A stretch of DNA of 64,000 bases. It comes from Leptodontidium sp. MPI-SDFR-AT-0119. Taxonomy: Eukaryota > Ascomycota > Leotiomycetes > Helotiales > Leptodontidiaceae. Positions 44,336 to 56,500 of the stretch are shown here, in pieces (position 1 is the stretch's first letter; every line of letters starts with the position of its first letter). A program made the translations under genes and the position numbers. A model generated the notes under the pieces. The model worked only from the letters and a program-made list of their open reading frames with translations. It did no database searches and had not been told where the DNA came from. The stretch covers positions 2,232,001 to 2,296,000 of the forward strand of contig JAHLEZ010000007.1 in the NCBI GenBank assembly GCA_020726505.1. The letters are read 5' to 3'.

Positions 44336-45063
44336 TCAGCCCGTTGTTTCAGAATCCGCACGAGTGGCTGCGACCCAAGGGGGCATTTGGCAGCATCTGA
44401 TAGGAGGTCTGGGCTCATGGTCTTGGGGAGGAGAGAGGAGAGCCACAGCCCCTGTAGCGTGTTGGTCCAGTCGGATGAGGTCATGTTTCCGGCATGGATG
44501 ACGACCTGGGCAGTCTCTTTTTGGCGGAACAAGATGAAAGATGCGGTGCTGAGGCGCAGAGACTTGAGAGGCTCGTGAGTTAACCGTTGGCGAGAATGAG
44601 GGTTGTCGGCTTGGTGGGGTGGCCGGCCCACCAGCCTGGCGTCTTTGGGTTCGTGCCTCAAACTGGATAACCCCGCCATCAGCTCCATCAACGTCACCAC
44701 TGGGTTGGCTCGTCGGTGGTGTTCGTGCGACGTCCGCATAGGATCCCCGTAGGCTGATCTCCACACTGGCAATGGCCGCCTGGTTGTTCTTGATCTCCTG
44801 TAGTTGGTTGTTTAATTCCTCCGTTTAGGTCTTGACATCTCGCACTTCTTGTCGGGTCTCTTTCAGACGCTTTTCCAGGGTTTTAATGATTTCCTGCTGC
44901 TGCGCAACGATTTGCGTCAACTTCCCGATCTCTTCGTGCGTCATTCCCACTACCTCTAGCACCTTTTGCCATCCCGTCGCGTCAGCCGTCGCCAGATCGG
45001 CGTTCCTGCCCTCTGCTTGTGTTCCATTTCTCCGTCCGTAAGGTTCGTTTTGAGGTCTTCTCT
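44336..45063 (-). pseudogene. LINE (Tad1-like) ORF1 remnant
   Basis: The minus strand reads a coiled-coil segment (MTHEEIGKLTQIVAQQQEII, then KTLEKRLKETRQ), an in-frame TAA, and then SYADVARTPPTSQPSG. This combination is typical of the N-terminal ORF1 protein of Tad1-like fungal non-LTR retrotransposons. No reverse transcriptase follows. It lies between the two lipocalin-like paralogues, so it is probably an inserted and truncated fragment. Confidence 0.45.
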
Positions 45064-45382
45064 GCTGTCGTGCTTGCGCTCTGGAGTTGATCTTGGTGTT
45101 GAAATTTCCTAAGCGATGTCTCCCAAAAATCTCAGGCTCCTACTCTCTACAGCAGCCGTGAACACAGCCTGGTGTTACATACCCTGCTTCTTCTCCTGCA
45201 GCTTTTTGACCACGGGACGAGTTCATTCGGACGTCCGTGTCGTGCGGAAGAGCGCCGGAGATGAGCTTCTGCGAGCAGCAGAACTGTTGGGTTCCCAACA
45301 GCGCCTCAACGTATTCCTGTATTACGGCTGATGGCTAAGAACATAATATTGGACAGGCTAGGGGACGGGGCATTTTATAGGA

Positions 45383-45389
45383 TATAAAG
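45383..45389 (+). promoter_or_regulatory. TATA element before paralogue 2
   Basis: TATAAAG, 70 bp upstream of the ATG at 45459 and preceded by CATTTTATAG; typical spacing for a fungal core promoter. Confidence 0.45.
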
Positions 45390-45458
45390 GCAAGCATCAG
45401 GTTCTCCTTTTACTCTAGCCGCTCTCTCATCAGTCACAAAGTCCCACCCTCAATTAAG

Positions 45459-46119
45459 ATGGTTTCGTCAAAGGCATTCGAATGCTTCATTGGAGCATGG
45501 GGCTTTCTCAACGCGACAACTGTGTAAGCTTCATTCTATCCCTACTTCCTCCACTGCGTATTCCATATTCATTCCCTGTCCGGCCTCCTAATAGCTCCGT
45601 CCAACCCTCTACGCTTAGTACTCCCTCCACCTGTAAGTTCTAAGCTAACCCGCCTCTCTTACCAACGACAGCAACACCACCACCGGCGCCTTAATCCCCG
45701 AATGGCACAGTATTTACCCATCCGGCATGGCCGACTACACACCCGACGGGCACCATTCCTTCATCATAACCGCGAACGACACAACCCAGCCCGAGGATCG
45801 GCCTAAACAACTGACTCTCCCCGCCTCGCCCTCCGAACCCGATTACCTCTGGGCGATAGTCGCGCAGCATAGTTTAGCAGCTGGCGGGTCGTTTCATTTG
45901 TCCAACGTCACTAGTGGAACTAGAGAGGAACAGACCGGACTATCTGGAGTACTGATTGTGAATACGCGGACGGCGACGCTGCCGAGTTGGGTAGGGATTG
46001 AGCTCATCAATGAGTTCAAGTTTTATGATGAATGTAACGTGCATTATCTCAAATCGAGCTTTGGGGATGAGCTACACACAGTGTATTTTTATAAGCTGCC
46101 GGAAAATTGTACTTCATAG
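45459..46119 (+). CDS. lipocalin-like domain protein, paralogue 2
   Basis: 170 residues from exons 45459-45523 and 45672-46119 (148-bp intron, phase identical to paralogue 1, splitting a Val codon). The N-terminus ECFIGAWGFLNATT and blocks TPDGHHSFIITAND and GGSFHLSNVTSGT align along the whole length with paralogue 1. The insertion/deletion pattern is minimal and the reading frame is intact, suggesting selection on both copies. A TATA element sits 70 bp upstream. The function is likely as for paralogue 1; ligand or substrate unknown. Confidence 0.75.
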
Positions 46120-46210
46120 TGACGCTCGCTCGTTTTCTAGAAGTAATTGGGAAGATCGCCTTGGAAGAGCCTTGGGAAGATCATTTTGGGAAGATTCATT
46201 CATTCATTGA

Positions 46211-46250
46211 TTTGATTTGATTTGATTTGATTTGATTTGATTTGATTTGA
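46211..46250. repeat. (TTTGA)8 microsatellite
   Basis: Eight perfect TTTGA units after an ATTGA and before TTTAA, about 90 bp after the stop of paralogue 2. Confidence 0.95.
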
Positions 46251-46622
46251 TTTAATCCTATTGACTGTGCAAGGCCTATGGCCTTATGTAGTCCCACTTC
46301 TAGCTAAAACGACGTTGCTAAACCCCACGAGGTATTTAGAAGCCTAAGCCCTACCATCATACGAAGGGAAACTAGCTTTCTTGAGCAGAGTTATTTGACG
46401 AGAGAGCCATACTCAGGACATTTCTCTCTGGAGATTTTGTTTTACCTCAGGTATCTTCCTCTCTGAGGGTCATTTATTTATTGATTGATTGATTTATTCA
46501 TAGACCGATCCCAGCGACCAATGGTCGCTCATGCGGCATATTTGTCACTGTGTGATCACCTGACCATCAGTAGCTATCAATGTTTACATGCCCCTTATTT
46601 CGTCTTGTCCTAGCTGTCATAG

Positions 46623-46910
46623 CTCCAGCATCTCCAAGCCACCGTTGCCCGAAAGGTCTCTGCTGTTAACCTCCAGATCGCGCTCGCCTCGCGAAAAGAA
46701 CTCATGATTCGCCAGCGACGATCCTCTCCAACCTACAAGGATCCTCTCGAGGAAGAATCTCCTAGTTGCGCCCCTGCTCCTACTTCCGCTCTCGATCCCT
46801 TCCTACCGGCTAGTAAGTTTCCCTTCGTCTGCGAAAAGACTCAGTGTATATTTTGTATCGGCAACGAGTCGCTCCCGTACAGGCAACGAACGCGAAGAAG
46901 AAACAGTTAA
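46623..46910 (+). pseudogene. FluG/zinc-finger-type protein fragment
   Basis: A 95-codon open stretch after an in-frame TAG reads TVARKVSAVNLQIALASRKE, then a variable Pro/Ser linker, then FVCEKTQCIFCIGNESLPYR. The last part matches the C-P/E-x-TQC-x-FCxG...LPYEQRT block near the C-terminus of fungal FluG-domain proteins. The upstream body is absent and the frame ends as AT-rich repeat DNA begins at about 46.91 kb. This is a host-gene tail cut by repeat insertion. Confidence 0.5.
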
Positions 46911-47271
46911 TAATTTATCAGAAGATATATTTGTAATTAATTAATCAAATACTTATATATAATTATTAATTAATTTAGTATTCTTTCTTTCTTATATATA
47001 GTTTGATTTTATAATAAAATTTCTTTTTAATTTATATTTATAATAATAATTAAATAAATAAAGCGAAATTAAATTTAATTAAATCCCTTTCGTCGTCTCT
47101 TTGAATTGATGCGTGTGGATTTCGATAGTATTGCTTAGAGAATATCCTTGTTAAACAACATTACTGAAAAGAAGTAATACTTGGTGTGAATGATGATTCT
47201 ATTGTACGGGGGATTTCTAGGTCTATATAACTACTTTAGCTAATCACGTGTATATTCGCTTATATAACCTA

Positions 47272-49077
47272 AGTCCCTACCCCACCATTCCGGACACCCC
47301 CCCATTCCGGACACCTCGCTTAACACACCGCTTTTTTACTTACTTACTTTCAATAATTAATAATTATTTTATTCTCTTATCGATTTTCTAGATTTTTAGT
47401 ATATTAATTAGGACGATTATTATGCCAAAATATACTAAAGACGACGTGGTTTTGGCCCTTCACGCGATCAAAAATGGCAAGTTTATACGACAAGCTTTAA
47501 AAGAGTAGAGTGTATTATCCTCCACTTTATACGACCGATCTCATAACACAAACACCTATTAACAAGCTACTAGTCATTTGCAAAGGTTACCTATAGTGCT
47601 AGAAGATCGTCTTACTAATTAGATTTTGGTTTAAGAGACATTAGGGTTTAGCGTTACTTATGCGTAAGTACGGCTTTTTAGGAACTGACTTTGTGCACTT
47701 TAAGGGGACCCCTCACTACTCGAAAAACGATGAGTACAGCGGTTTTTTAAGCGGAATCTTATTCTTAGCACTAAGAAGTAGTATGCTATTGATTCTGTAC
47801 GTGTTAATAATGTAACTACTAATATTATTAAGCCTTAGTTCCACAAATTAGAGATTCCAGCTATTAAGGCTATTCTACTTGAAAATCGATAGAATATAAA
47901 TAAAGCAGGAATCATGGAAGGTTTTGGAGTTAATGGCTTAGTTATTAGGTATATAAAACGGCGTTTTGTTTAGCGGAAACAACCTAGTTCTCGAAATTGG
48001 ACCTCATTTATTAAGTATATTTCTATAATAGGCAGGAAAACGACTCTACTTGTAATATATAAGGGGAAATCGGTTTAATAATAATAATTTCTAGTAGATC
48101 TTAACGAATTTAAGTCCTAGTAATTTACAGTAATAAAGAATAAGTGGATAGACAATACTACTACATTAGAATGGCTAGAAAAAGTCTTTATTCCTTAAAC
48201 GCAATCACGTGACGGAAAACCCCGATTATTAGTCTTAGACGGCTATAAAAGTCATAAGACTACGGAATTTATGTGGAAGTGCTTAGAATATAACATATTT
48301 CTGTTGTTTTTACTTATACACACGTCACACGTCTTATAACCTTTGGATTTATTAATTTTTTCTCCTCTCAAGGCATCCTACCGGAAACACCTTAATTTAT
48401 TAGCATTAATGACTGATTCTACCCTAATTAACAAGCGTAACTTCTTGATATGCTATTATAAGGCACGGCAAGAGAGCTTAATAGGTATAAATATTAGAGC
48501 TGGCTAGAGAGCTACCGGTCTCTGGCTAGTGAGTATAACAAAACCACTAATAAGCCGATTACTATTAGAGAATAATAATCGGGAGTTAGAAATTGATGCC
48601 CCGGAGGACCTTCAGACTATTAAGGAAGTGGAGGAATTATTAATTGTGTGGTTTACGTTAAAGGCTAGCAAAGAATTCAGGTTACAACTCAACACTTTGT
48701 TTAAATTATTATATAATAACCCTCTAACACGTCGATTACTCTTTAAAAAAGCTATTAAGGCTTTTAATTAAAAGGACTTCGCTCTTAGCCAGGCAAAGAT
48801 AAAGATACAGCAATTGGAGGCTAAATTAGATTAATTACGGCCACGGAAAAAGCGGAAGGTATAAACTAGCCCAAATTCCAAGTTTATAGATATTCAGGCT
48901 ATCTAAAGAGCTCAAATTGTAGCTGGAGATCAAGAAATTATACCTATTGATTCAGATTTAGCAGGAGATTCTGATACTATAGAAGATTATATAGAAATTG
49001 AAGCGTTATAGAGTTATTAAGTATTGTTATAAGTAGTGGTAAAATTACGGGGTGTCCGGAATGGTGGGGTGGGGACT
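47272..49077 (+). mobile_element. Fot1/pogo-like DNA transposon, copy 2
   Basis: An 1806-bp element with inverted ends starting AGTCCCTACCCCACCATTCC (left) and AGTCCCCACCCCACCATTCC (right, inverted), with TTCCGGACACC in the subterminal part. It is flanked by TA (47270-47271 and 49078-49079). It is heavily AT-biased inside. It belongs to the same subfamily as copy 3, distinct from copy 1. Confidence 0.88.
47422..49012 (+). pseudogene. pogo-class transposase, RIP-degraded
   Basis: It starts MPKYTKDDVVLALHAIKNGK (HTH_psq) at 47422 and soon meets TAG. DDE-type fragments (VLDGYKSHKTTEFMWKCLEY) and a C-terminal stretch (ENNNRELEIDAPEDL; LEAKLD) follow among many stops. Colinear with the transposase of copy 1. 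Confidence 0.8.
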
Positions 49078-49219
49078 TAATTAGGTGTTTACTTACGAGC
49101 TACAAGCTGAAATAATCTCTTACCGGAAGCTAAAGATTCCGAGGCTTCAAAACACGGAAGCCAGAGCTTTGTGCGAGTTACTAGGTTTGTATGCGAGCTA
49201 CCGAGTAATAATATAATCT

Positions 49220-49495
49220 TGTTACGAGCGACTCGTAACCGACGGCGCTAAGCCTAATTAGGAAAACTAGGTCGCAGATGCGACTTATGATGTGAATAGC
49301 GCTCGACGGCGCTCGACTACGCTATGCCTAATTAGGAAAGGCTAGGAGGCTTTCTTATGTATAAATACTTGAGCTCTTTCTTATAAAAAGCTCTCTTTTT
49401 CTCCTTGTCTTTTCTTCTCGATTCTAAGCGTAGCTTTAGGCCCAAATACAAAGCTAAAGTTTACTCGCTATATCAACCTATTGCTAGCCGTAACA
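49220..49495 (+). mobile_element. LTR of a retrotransposon (copy 2, solo)
   Basis: A 276-bp unit beginning TGTTACGAGC and ending GCCGTAACA, with GTATAAATAC inside. It is the inverted counterpart of the LTR at 19809-20101. Flanking pentamers do not match, so the insertion site has been altered or rearranged. No internal domain follows. Confidence 0.65.
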
Positions 49496-49661
49496 TAAGA
49501 AAAGACTAATACCCCTTTATTATAAAGCGTTATATTTTACCTGATCTTGCCGTCTTATCGACTTCCCTTTGTAGCAAGTTAATAACGAGCCTCAACACCT
49601 TGGCCTATTCGACAAATAGGTACCTCTTTGCCCTAGTAGTAGAGTATCCCAAAGAAAGTAT

Positions 49662-49814
49662 AAGATTACAACTTAACTACCTCGCTTAAACTCGCTTACA
49701 TACTTGGTAAAGCTTATTCTAGGCTTAAATCAGCCGGAAATAGCTCAAACAAGCCACATACGTCTAATACAAAGCTCCGACTCCCACAGGTTACAGCCAT
49801 GGAATCCAAGGCTT
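49662..49814 (+). repeat. dispersed repeat shared with 21623-21777
   Basis: Direct copy of the 21.6-kb repeat, including AAATCAGCCGGAAATAG and CATGGAATCCAAGGCTT. Less AT-shifted than the 21.6-kb copy at several positions. Confidence 0.55.
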
Positions 49815-50050
49815 TTGATACACGGCTTTCCTAGGCTAAAACAGTGGTTGTACGAAGCTCTGGGCTTTGCGTCTCAAACTACCGGAAGCAACTGTATTCG
49901 GTAAAGACTCGTTTGAGCTCGTTTGAGCTTATATTTACCTAATTTAGCTACCTAAGCGAATACACACGTGACAAGCTAGAGTAGTTATATAGACCTAGAA
50001 ATCCCCTCTACAATAGAATCATCATTCACACCAAGTATCACTTCTTTTCA

Positions 50051-51620
50051 AAGTCTTATAAACGAACGCTTTCTTATCTTCGGGTGGGGGGGTGTCACAT
50101 CTGGATTCGGTTCAATACTAGATCCCTCCCACTATGAAGCGGCGTTCGTGGCCGGCCAATCGATCGTGTTAACCTAATTGTCTCATCTTCCTCCTTGGCT
50201 ATATCATTTTAAGATCCTTCGCGTCCTTGATATTGACAAGAGTCCTGGGTACTGCTAAAGAATGATCCGCTTCGTTAAGTATTAGAGTTTAGTTAAGAGA
50301 TTATTATCGTTTACTTTAGCTTTTGCCTAGCCTCGGGATAAGTTATTATGCTTACATTTAGCGGCGTAAAGTAATTTGCCTATGTTAATAAGGCGATATC
50401 GTTATTCTCGGGGACTAAAATATTCTCGAGTTTAGTAGGGAGATTATCTTCTCCGAGGTGTTTAGCGAGTTAAGGCCAGTCGAAGAAATATATATCGAGA
50501 GACATAAGGGGCTAGACAGAGGTAGAGAGTTGTGTTTTTAAATCTCTTGACTTGAGGACTCATAGTTCCCTTAAATGTATTTTTATGCGTCTCCGTACTC
50601 GTTAACTTTTAATCTTGTTTTCCGAAGGAAGTAAATCTATCTCTTTTAGATCTTGAACTTACTTATTTTATCGTATAGTAATTCTCTACATTATGCTAGA
50701 TCGCTAAAAGCATTAGGCATATTGTTTTGACTTTCGCATATGGGCTTAAATAAGCTCCGAGCTTATTCTCCTCGACTAGATGTTATCCTTGTGGCGTTTA
50801 GTAGATTATTTACTAAAAAAGGAAATTAATAGGGGTATAACGACTAGAATTGCTTCCTCCCCGCTCTTAGCGAGGTCCTCGTATTTATTAGTAACTTTAC
50901 AGATATCTCGAACGTTACTTTGGGGATAAAGTACATTGTATATTCGTTTACATATAAATGATTAATCGTATAAAAATTACTACGTGCGTTAGGAATTGAC
51001 TTAGTAGTAAAGAAATCGTTGAGGGAAACGCTATATAGCAGCATAGCTACTAAGTCGGAGCTAATCTCGTTTAATAGATAAGCTAAGTAGTAGTTTCACC
51101 TACTTCATAGTACATCAAAACTCTTGGTCCTGTATCTCTACATAAGTTCGGCAGTATTCTTCCTCTTCCTAATACAAGCAGCTGTGTACAGATAAATCTA
51201 TATTACGTCGGGACCCCGGAAAATGATATATTGCAGATTCGATTGAGCCCCAACTAAGTCAGTATGAAGGGTGGTCCGTTTAAGAAAAGGGGTCCAAAAC
51301 CGATATTTAAAACTTTCCAACCCTTAATAAGAAGTAAGTTTCTTAGTTTTACTTTTCTGAATTGTTCTTTCTGGTTTATTTAACATAATATAAAATTTAA
51401 CAAGCAAGTTCCAAAGGTTATTAGCAAATTATCTTCTATAATAACACCTCAGTTCTATAAGGGATATAAAAAATAAGAGTACTAATTTTGAATTTATAAA
51501 TGTAAATAGGCCTTATTCTTTTAAGCTATCCAATAGAAGAGCAGCTCGTGCTCAGGTAATACGCAGATATCACAATGAGAAACGAAATCAGGGTATTAGC
51601 ACTACGGGTGAGCCCTATAA
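50051..51620. other. AT-rich decayed DNA
   Basis: 50.1-50.26 kb has normal composition. After that the sequence is AT-rich with many stops and no recognisable protein motif; probably old repeats. Confidence 0.4.
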
Positions 51621-51953
51621 GGCTATCCGGCATCCACCCTAGGTCATTGTTCAAGAATTTACTTGGGCTACGCGGTGTATAAAACCGATATACGGGTGCT
51701 GGAACCGGAACTGCCAGCCTCAATGACCCGAGCTACGATTGGCATGCTCGACCCCGGAACCTCTGATATCGCCTTCCAGGTCCAGACGATCCTCACTTCA
51801 GGCAGCGGCAGCGGCAGCGACAACACAAACAGCCTACCGCCTAGCGTTACAATGACCAATATTGCCAATATTAGCTTCACAAAGAACGGCAACAGCGTTA
51901 CCTACACTGCCGACGCGCTGGTCAAAAATGTCCTCGTGGGAACCCTTCGCTTA
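51621..51953 (+). pseudogene. gene fragment interrupted by transposon copy 3
   Basis: A GC-richer open stretch of about 110 codons reading YLGYAVYKTDIRVLEPELPA, then IAFQVQTILTSGSGSGSD and TADALVKNVLVGTL. It stops exactly where the Fot1-like element enters (TA at 51952-51953). Across the element, the sequence at 61175 continues the frame for about 9 codons before a stop. I do not recognise the family. It is flanked by decayed DNA on the left, so it is a relic exon. Confidence 0.4.
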
Positions 51954-53323
51954 AGTCCCCACCCCACCATTTCGATCACCCCGCAATTTTACCACCACTT
52001 GTAAACAATACTTAATAACTTTATAGCGCTTTAATTTTGATATAATCTTTTATAATATTAGAATCTCTTCCTAAATCTGAATTAATGGGTACAATTTCTT
52101 AATTTCTAGTTGTAATTTGAGCTTTTTAAATAGCTTAAATATTTGTAAACTTGGAATTTAGGCTAGTTTGTATCTTCCGCTTTTTCCGTGGTTGTAATTA
52201 ATCTAATTTAGCCTCTAATTACTATATTTTTATCTTTACTTAATTAAGAGCGAAGTCTTTTTAATCGAAAGCCTTAATAGCTTTTTTAAAAAGTAGTTGA
52301 CGTATTAAGTTATAACCTGAATTCTTTGTTAGCCTTCGACGTAAACTAAATAACTAATAATTCCTTCACTTCCTTAGTAGTTTAAAGATCCTTAGAAACA
52401 CTAGTTTTTAGCTCCTAATTATTATTTTCTAATAGTAATTAGCTTATTAATGGTTTTGCTATATACACTAGCTATAAGCTAGTAGCTCTTTAACTAGCTT
52501 TAATATTTATAGTTATTAAGCTATCTTAGCGTGCTTTATAATAGTATATTAAAAAGTTGCGCTTGCTAATTAATATAGAATTAGTAAGGGATGCTAATAA
52601 ATTAAGGTGTTTCTAATAGGATACCTTAAGAGGAGAGAAAATAAATAAATCCAAAGGTTGTAAAACGTGTAACGTATGTGTAGTAAAAACAATACAAATA
52701 TATTATATTTTAAGCACTTTCACATGAATTCCGTAGTCTTATGACTTCTATAACCGTCTAAGACTAATAATTAGGGTTTTCTATTACGTAGTTACGTTTA
52801 AGGAATAAAGACTTTTTTTAGTTATTTTAATGCGATAATATAATTTGTTTACTTATTCTTTATTACTATGAATTACTAAGACTTGAATTCGTTGAGATCT
52901 ATTAGAAACTATTATTATTAAACCGATTTTCCTTTATATATCACAAGTGGAGTCGTTTTCTTACTTGTTATAAAGATATATTTAATAAATGAGGTTTAAT
53001 TCCGAGAACTAAGTTATTTCCGCTAAACAAAACGCCGTTTCGTATACTTAATAATTAAGCTATTAACTCTAAAACCTTTTATAATTTCTACTTTATTTAT
53101 ATTTTATTGATTTTTAATTATAATAGCCTTAATAACTAAAATCTTTAATTTATAAAACTAAGGCTTAATAACATTAGTAGTTGTATTATTAACTCGTACA
53201 GAATTAATAAAATACTACTTCTTAGTACTAATAATAAGATTCCGCTTGAAAACCCGCTATACCTATTGTTTTCCGAGTAATGTAAGGTCTTCTTAAAGTA
53301 CGCAAAATCAAGTCTTAAAAAGC

Positions 53324-53570
53324 TGTGACGACTGTCGCTGTCTAGAGCCTTATTTCCACCGGCTCCACTTAGTACTGCCCGATTGGGACGTACCGAGATT
53401 ACTATAGTATTAAGTATATTAACCTCTTATATATAGACTTATTTTTTCCTTACCTTCTTTCCTCTATAGTTATAGATTCTAAGTTAATACTTAGTATTAT
53501 TATATGTCTTGTGTTAATATATAAGGCGTTAGTTACACGTAATTGCCGTCTTTTTAGGGCAAGCGTCACA
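53324..53570 (+). repeat. 5' LTR
   Basis: 247 bp starting TGTGACGACTGTCGC and ending AAGCGTCACA. It differs from the 3' LTR at about 20 positions, all transitions; at nearly all of them this copy carries the A/T state. Confidence 0.95.
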
Positions 53571-53591
53571 TTATTTATAACTCTTTTCTTT

Positions 53592-56500
53592 ATGTCTAAG
53601 AAGACAGTAAATATCCCTCGCCCCCTAATTCTCCTGTAAGTAGTTACGGCCTAGAAGCTCAAATACAGGAAAGGCCTATACTAAGTTTTATAGCTTAATA
53701 AATAGTAATATTAAAACCCTTATTAATAGCGAAGTTAATATTTACTTCGCTATTATTACCCTTATTCTCCTCCCTGACTTCTACTTCTACACGACGAAGT
53801 CGAAACCCCCTCTTCGCTGGACCTCTCCCTCTAACCCGCCAAGTTAAGCTAAAAGTCGTCTCTCTTCTAGTAAAGTGACCTACTATAGACGACGCCGATA
53901 TGTCGTCTGCCTCTTCTTCCGTCCCCTTACTTGACTCTTCTGATGTTAACACCCCTAGAGTTAATACTTCTACTAATACGCTAGGGAGTAGTATAGAGCC
54001 TACAAGGACATATATAAGAGAGACGCTATAAGAAAGCCGACTTCGCATTTTAGAAGAGTAACTCACGGAGAGTCGCCTAGAGAACTAGCGGTTAAAGCTG
54101 TCGCTTTAATAATAGCGACTTACGACTAATGAGCCTTTACTACGTAGATCCGCCTTAAGATCTATAACTTTCTAAGAAGGGGATATACTCTTTTATCCCT
54201 TAATTAAGAAAACTCCTGCCCTTAAGCTAGACAAAGGCAAAGGTAAGGCATAGAGTACTTTTAATCTTAGTGGACTATTAGACGACGATAGTAAAGACGG
54301 CTATTGACCTCCTCGTATCTCACGGTATTGTTCCCTATCTTTCTCTAAGATGTCTTAGATGTTTACGGCCTCACGAATCGAGAAGATCTTTAACCTAAAC
54401 GATAAGCTTTCGGACGGTATTAGCTATAGTCCACGTCTATAGGAAATCTAAGTCTAGAACGCCTTACGCTAGTACGACTGATACTTCGTCGACAACGACT
54501 ACCGGAAGGACTAACTATTAGTATAAATAAAAAGAATAGCTCACACGTTCTTAAAACCCTTCTTCTTGTCCTCGACGCTTAACGACGACGGAAACATTAT
54601 AAATACGCTTGACTTAGTTAATTAAGTAGTCAAATTCCTGACTAACTCTTATAAGTAATAAATAACGCGTAACTTTTACTTTACGTTAAAAATAAAAGTT
54701 ATAAGATAAACCTTTTGGGATTTTTACTAATAGTTTAAAATTCTTACTAGTTAAGGTAATATAACTAATAACTTAATACTTAAAATGGACTTATAAGACA
54801 AGCTTCCGTCCCGCTTATATAAGTAACTATTTTATAAGTATTAGAGAGTTAAAACTTTAGAAGAGTATATAAAAGTAGTCTAAGTTAAAGACTAAGGACA
54901 GATCGTAGAGAACACTATTTACGCTAGTCGCTTTAGCCCCTTAACGACAAGTATAAATTCTTATCTCTGATCTCAAGTTAATATCTCTTTAGGGACTATA
55001 AGAAAGTCACTTTAAGCTTTTACTACTTCTTCGTCTTAGTGACGAGAGACTAGTTAACTTCTAGGTTAATAAATCTCTACACGAGCTAATATACCTTATG
55101 CTTAAACACTAACGAATACCCCACGGTATTTCACTTAACGGCCCCTTAGTTGTAGTTATACCTCCCGTTTAAATAAAATAAAAGTAGGCGCCGACGACGG
55201 CGGTCTTATATTTAATAGTTAAGCTATAGACGACAACGACAACTTATTAGTAAAGAAACTTACCTCACGAGTAAAAGACTTAGCCTAAGAAAAGGCTCCT
55301 TTTTAAGTATAATATAAGATATGTAACATCTTAACCTTACGAAGCTTCTTAACAGACTAACACTCACTACTTATATTACTCTCTTTAAGAATAGACTTAC
55401 GTATAAGTTGCTCGCACTTTTTAATTCCGGAGTTAATAGTTATTATTTTATTAATTACTCTCTTTTAAAGTCTCTTTCCTTCTTTTTAAAACCTTTAATT
55501 AACTTACTACTTTCACTTGTCCTTATTAAAGGATTTAATAGTCGAATTAGTTAGACTATTAGTTATTATATTACGTTGAATTTAATAATTAATAAGCGTT
55601 TATAATTATTTACTCCTTTCTTAATCACTTACTTAAGAAATTATGAAGTAATTATTAAAAGATTATAGTTAAAGTATTACGAAGTACTCTTAAATACTAC
55701 TAAACGACGGCTTATTTAGCCATCAGACTACCCCTTAATAGTAAGCTACAATAAACTAATTGAGGTCTAAGACTTACGTGTATATAAGATTCACTAACGC
55801 TACTAGCGCGACGTTAAGCGTAAAGACGCTAAGTTGCGTGAATTTTGGAGCTACTATAATACTTAATTTACGGAGTCGACTTTAATAGTCGACTTACACT
55901 TACCTCTTGCGCTAAGTATAAATACTTTAGACTTAACTTCTTTCTTAAGTTAACTATAGTTAATAAAGTTTACTAGAAAGTTTATAAGAAGAAGTCAAGT
56001 AACTACCCCTTCCCTAAATCTTAGGTTACGTTTTGATTTTATAGCTAATTTTAGCCGGCGCGCTAAGTTAAATTTCGACGTATACGCTAATTACTCCTTT
56101 ACTTTCTTAATAACCTTAGAACTTATTACTATTAATCCCTCAACTGTTACTAAGTTTAAAAAACTAGTGATTATATTAATAAAAAATTAAACTTAATATC
56201 CTACGTAATATAGTCGAATTATGTCGGATGCTAAAGATATTAATTCTATAAATATATAGTTATTAAGCTTATACTTACAGTTAATCTCTAACTACGGAAC
56301 TACCGTAAGTCGTAGAAAGAAAGATTAGGGAAATCCGCTGTAGTCGTATTAAAAGTATAAAGTCGAGAATTTATACTCCCCCGGAATCGAGCCCACGGCG
56401 CTAGTGGAGGAAATTTACCCCCCTGTTTCTTTAATACTTAGTACTTCGTCCACTTCTTTTTTCCTTCCTGTTTTAAGTATAAAACCCCTTACGTATTCTT

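Larger units (their letters stand above)
47165..50050. repeat. inverted repeat pair bracketing a nested repeat unit
   Basis: 47165-47262 and 49953-50050 are inverted copies of about 98 bp (shared core ATACTTGGTGTGAATGATGA, then CTAGGTCTATATAACTACT). They enclose Fot1-like copy 2, an LTR and a dispersed repeat. They look like the ends of an older DNA element into which the others inserted, or two oppositely oriented copies of one repeat. Confidence 0.65.

Noticed and set aside
46480..46500. ATTGATTGATTGATT stretch as a second microsatellite
   Set aside because: Too short and imperfect to list separately.
53695..54066. A 123-codon minus-strand ORF inside the retrotransposon
   Set aside because: Antisense to the gag region of the gypsy-type element; explained by stop-poor complementary sequence.
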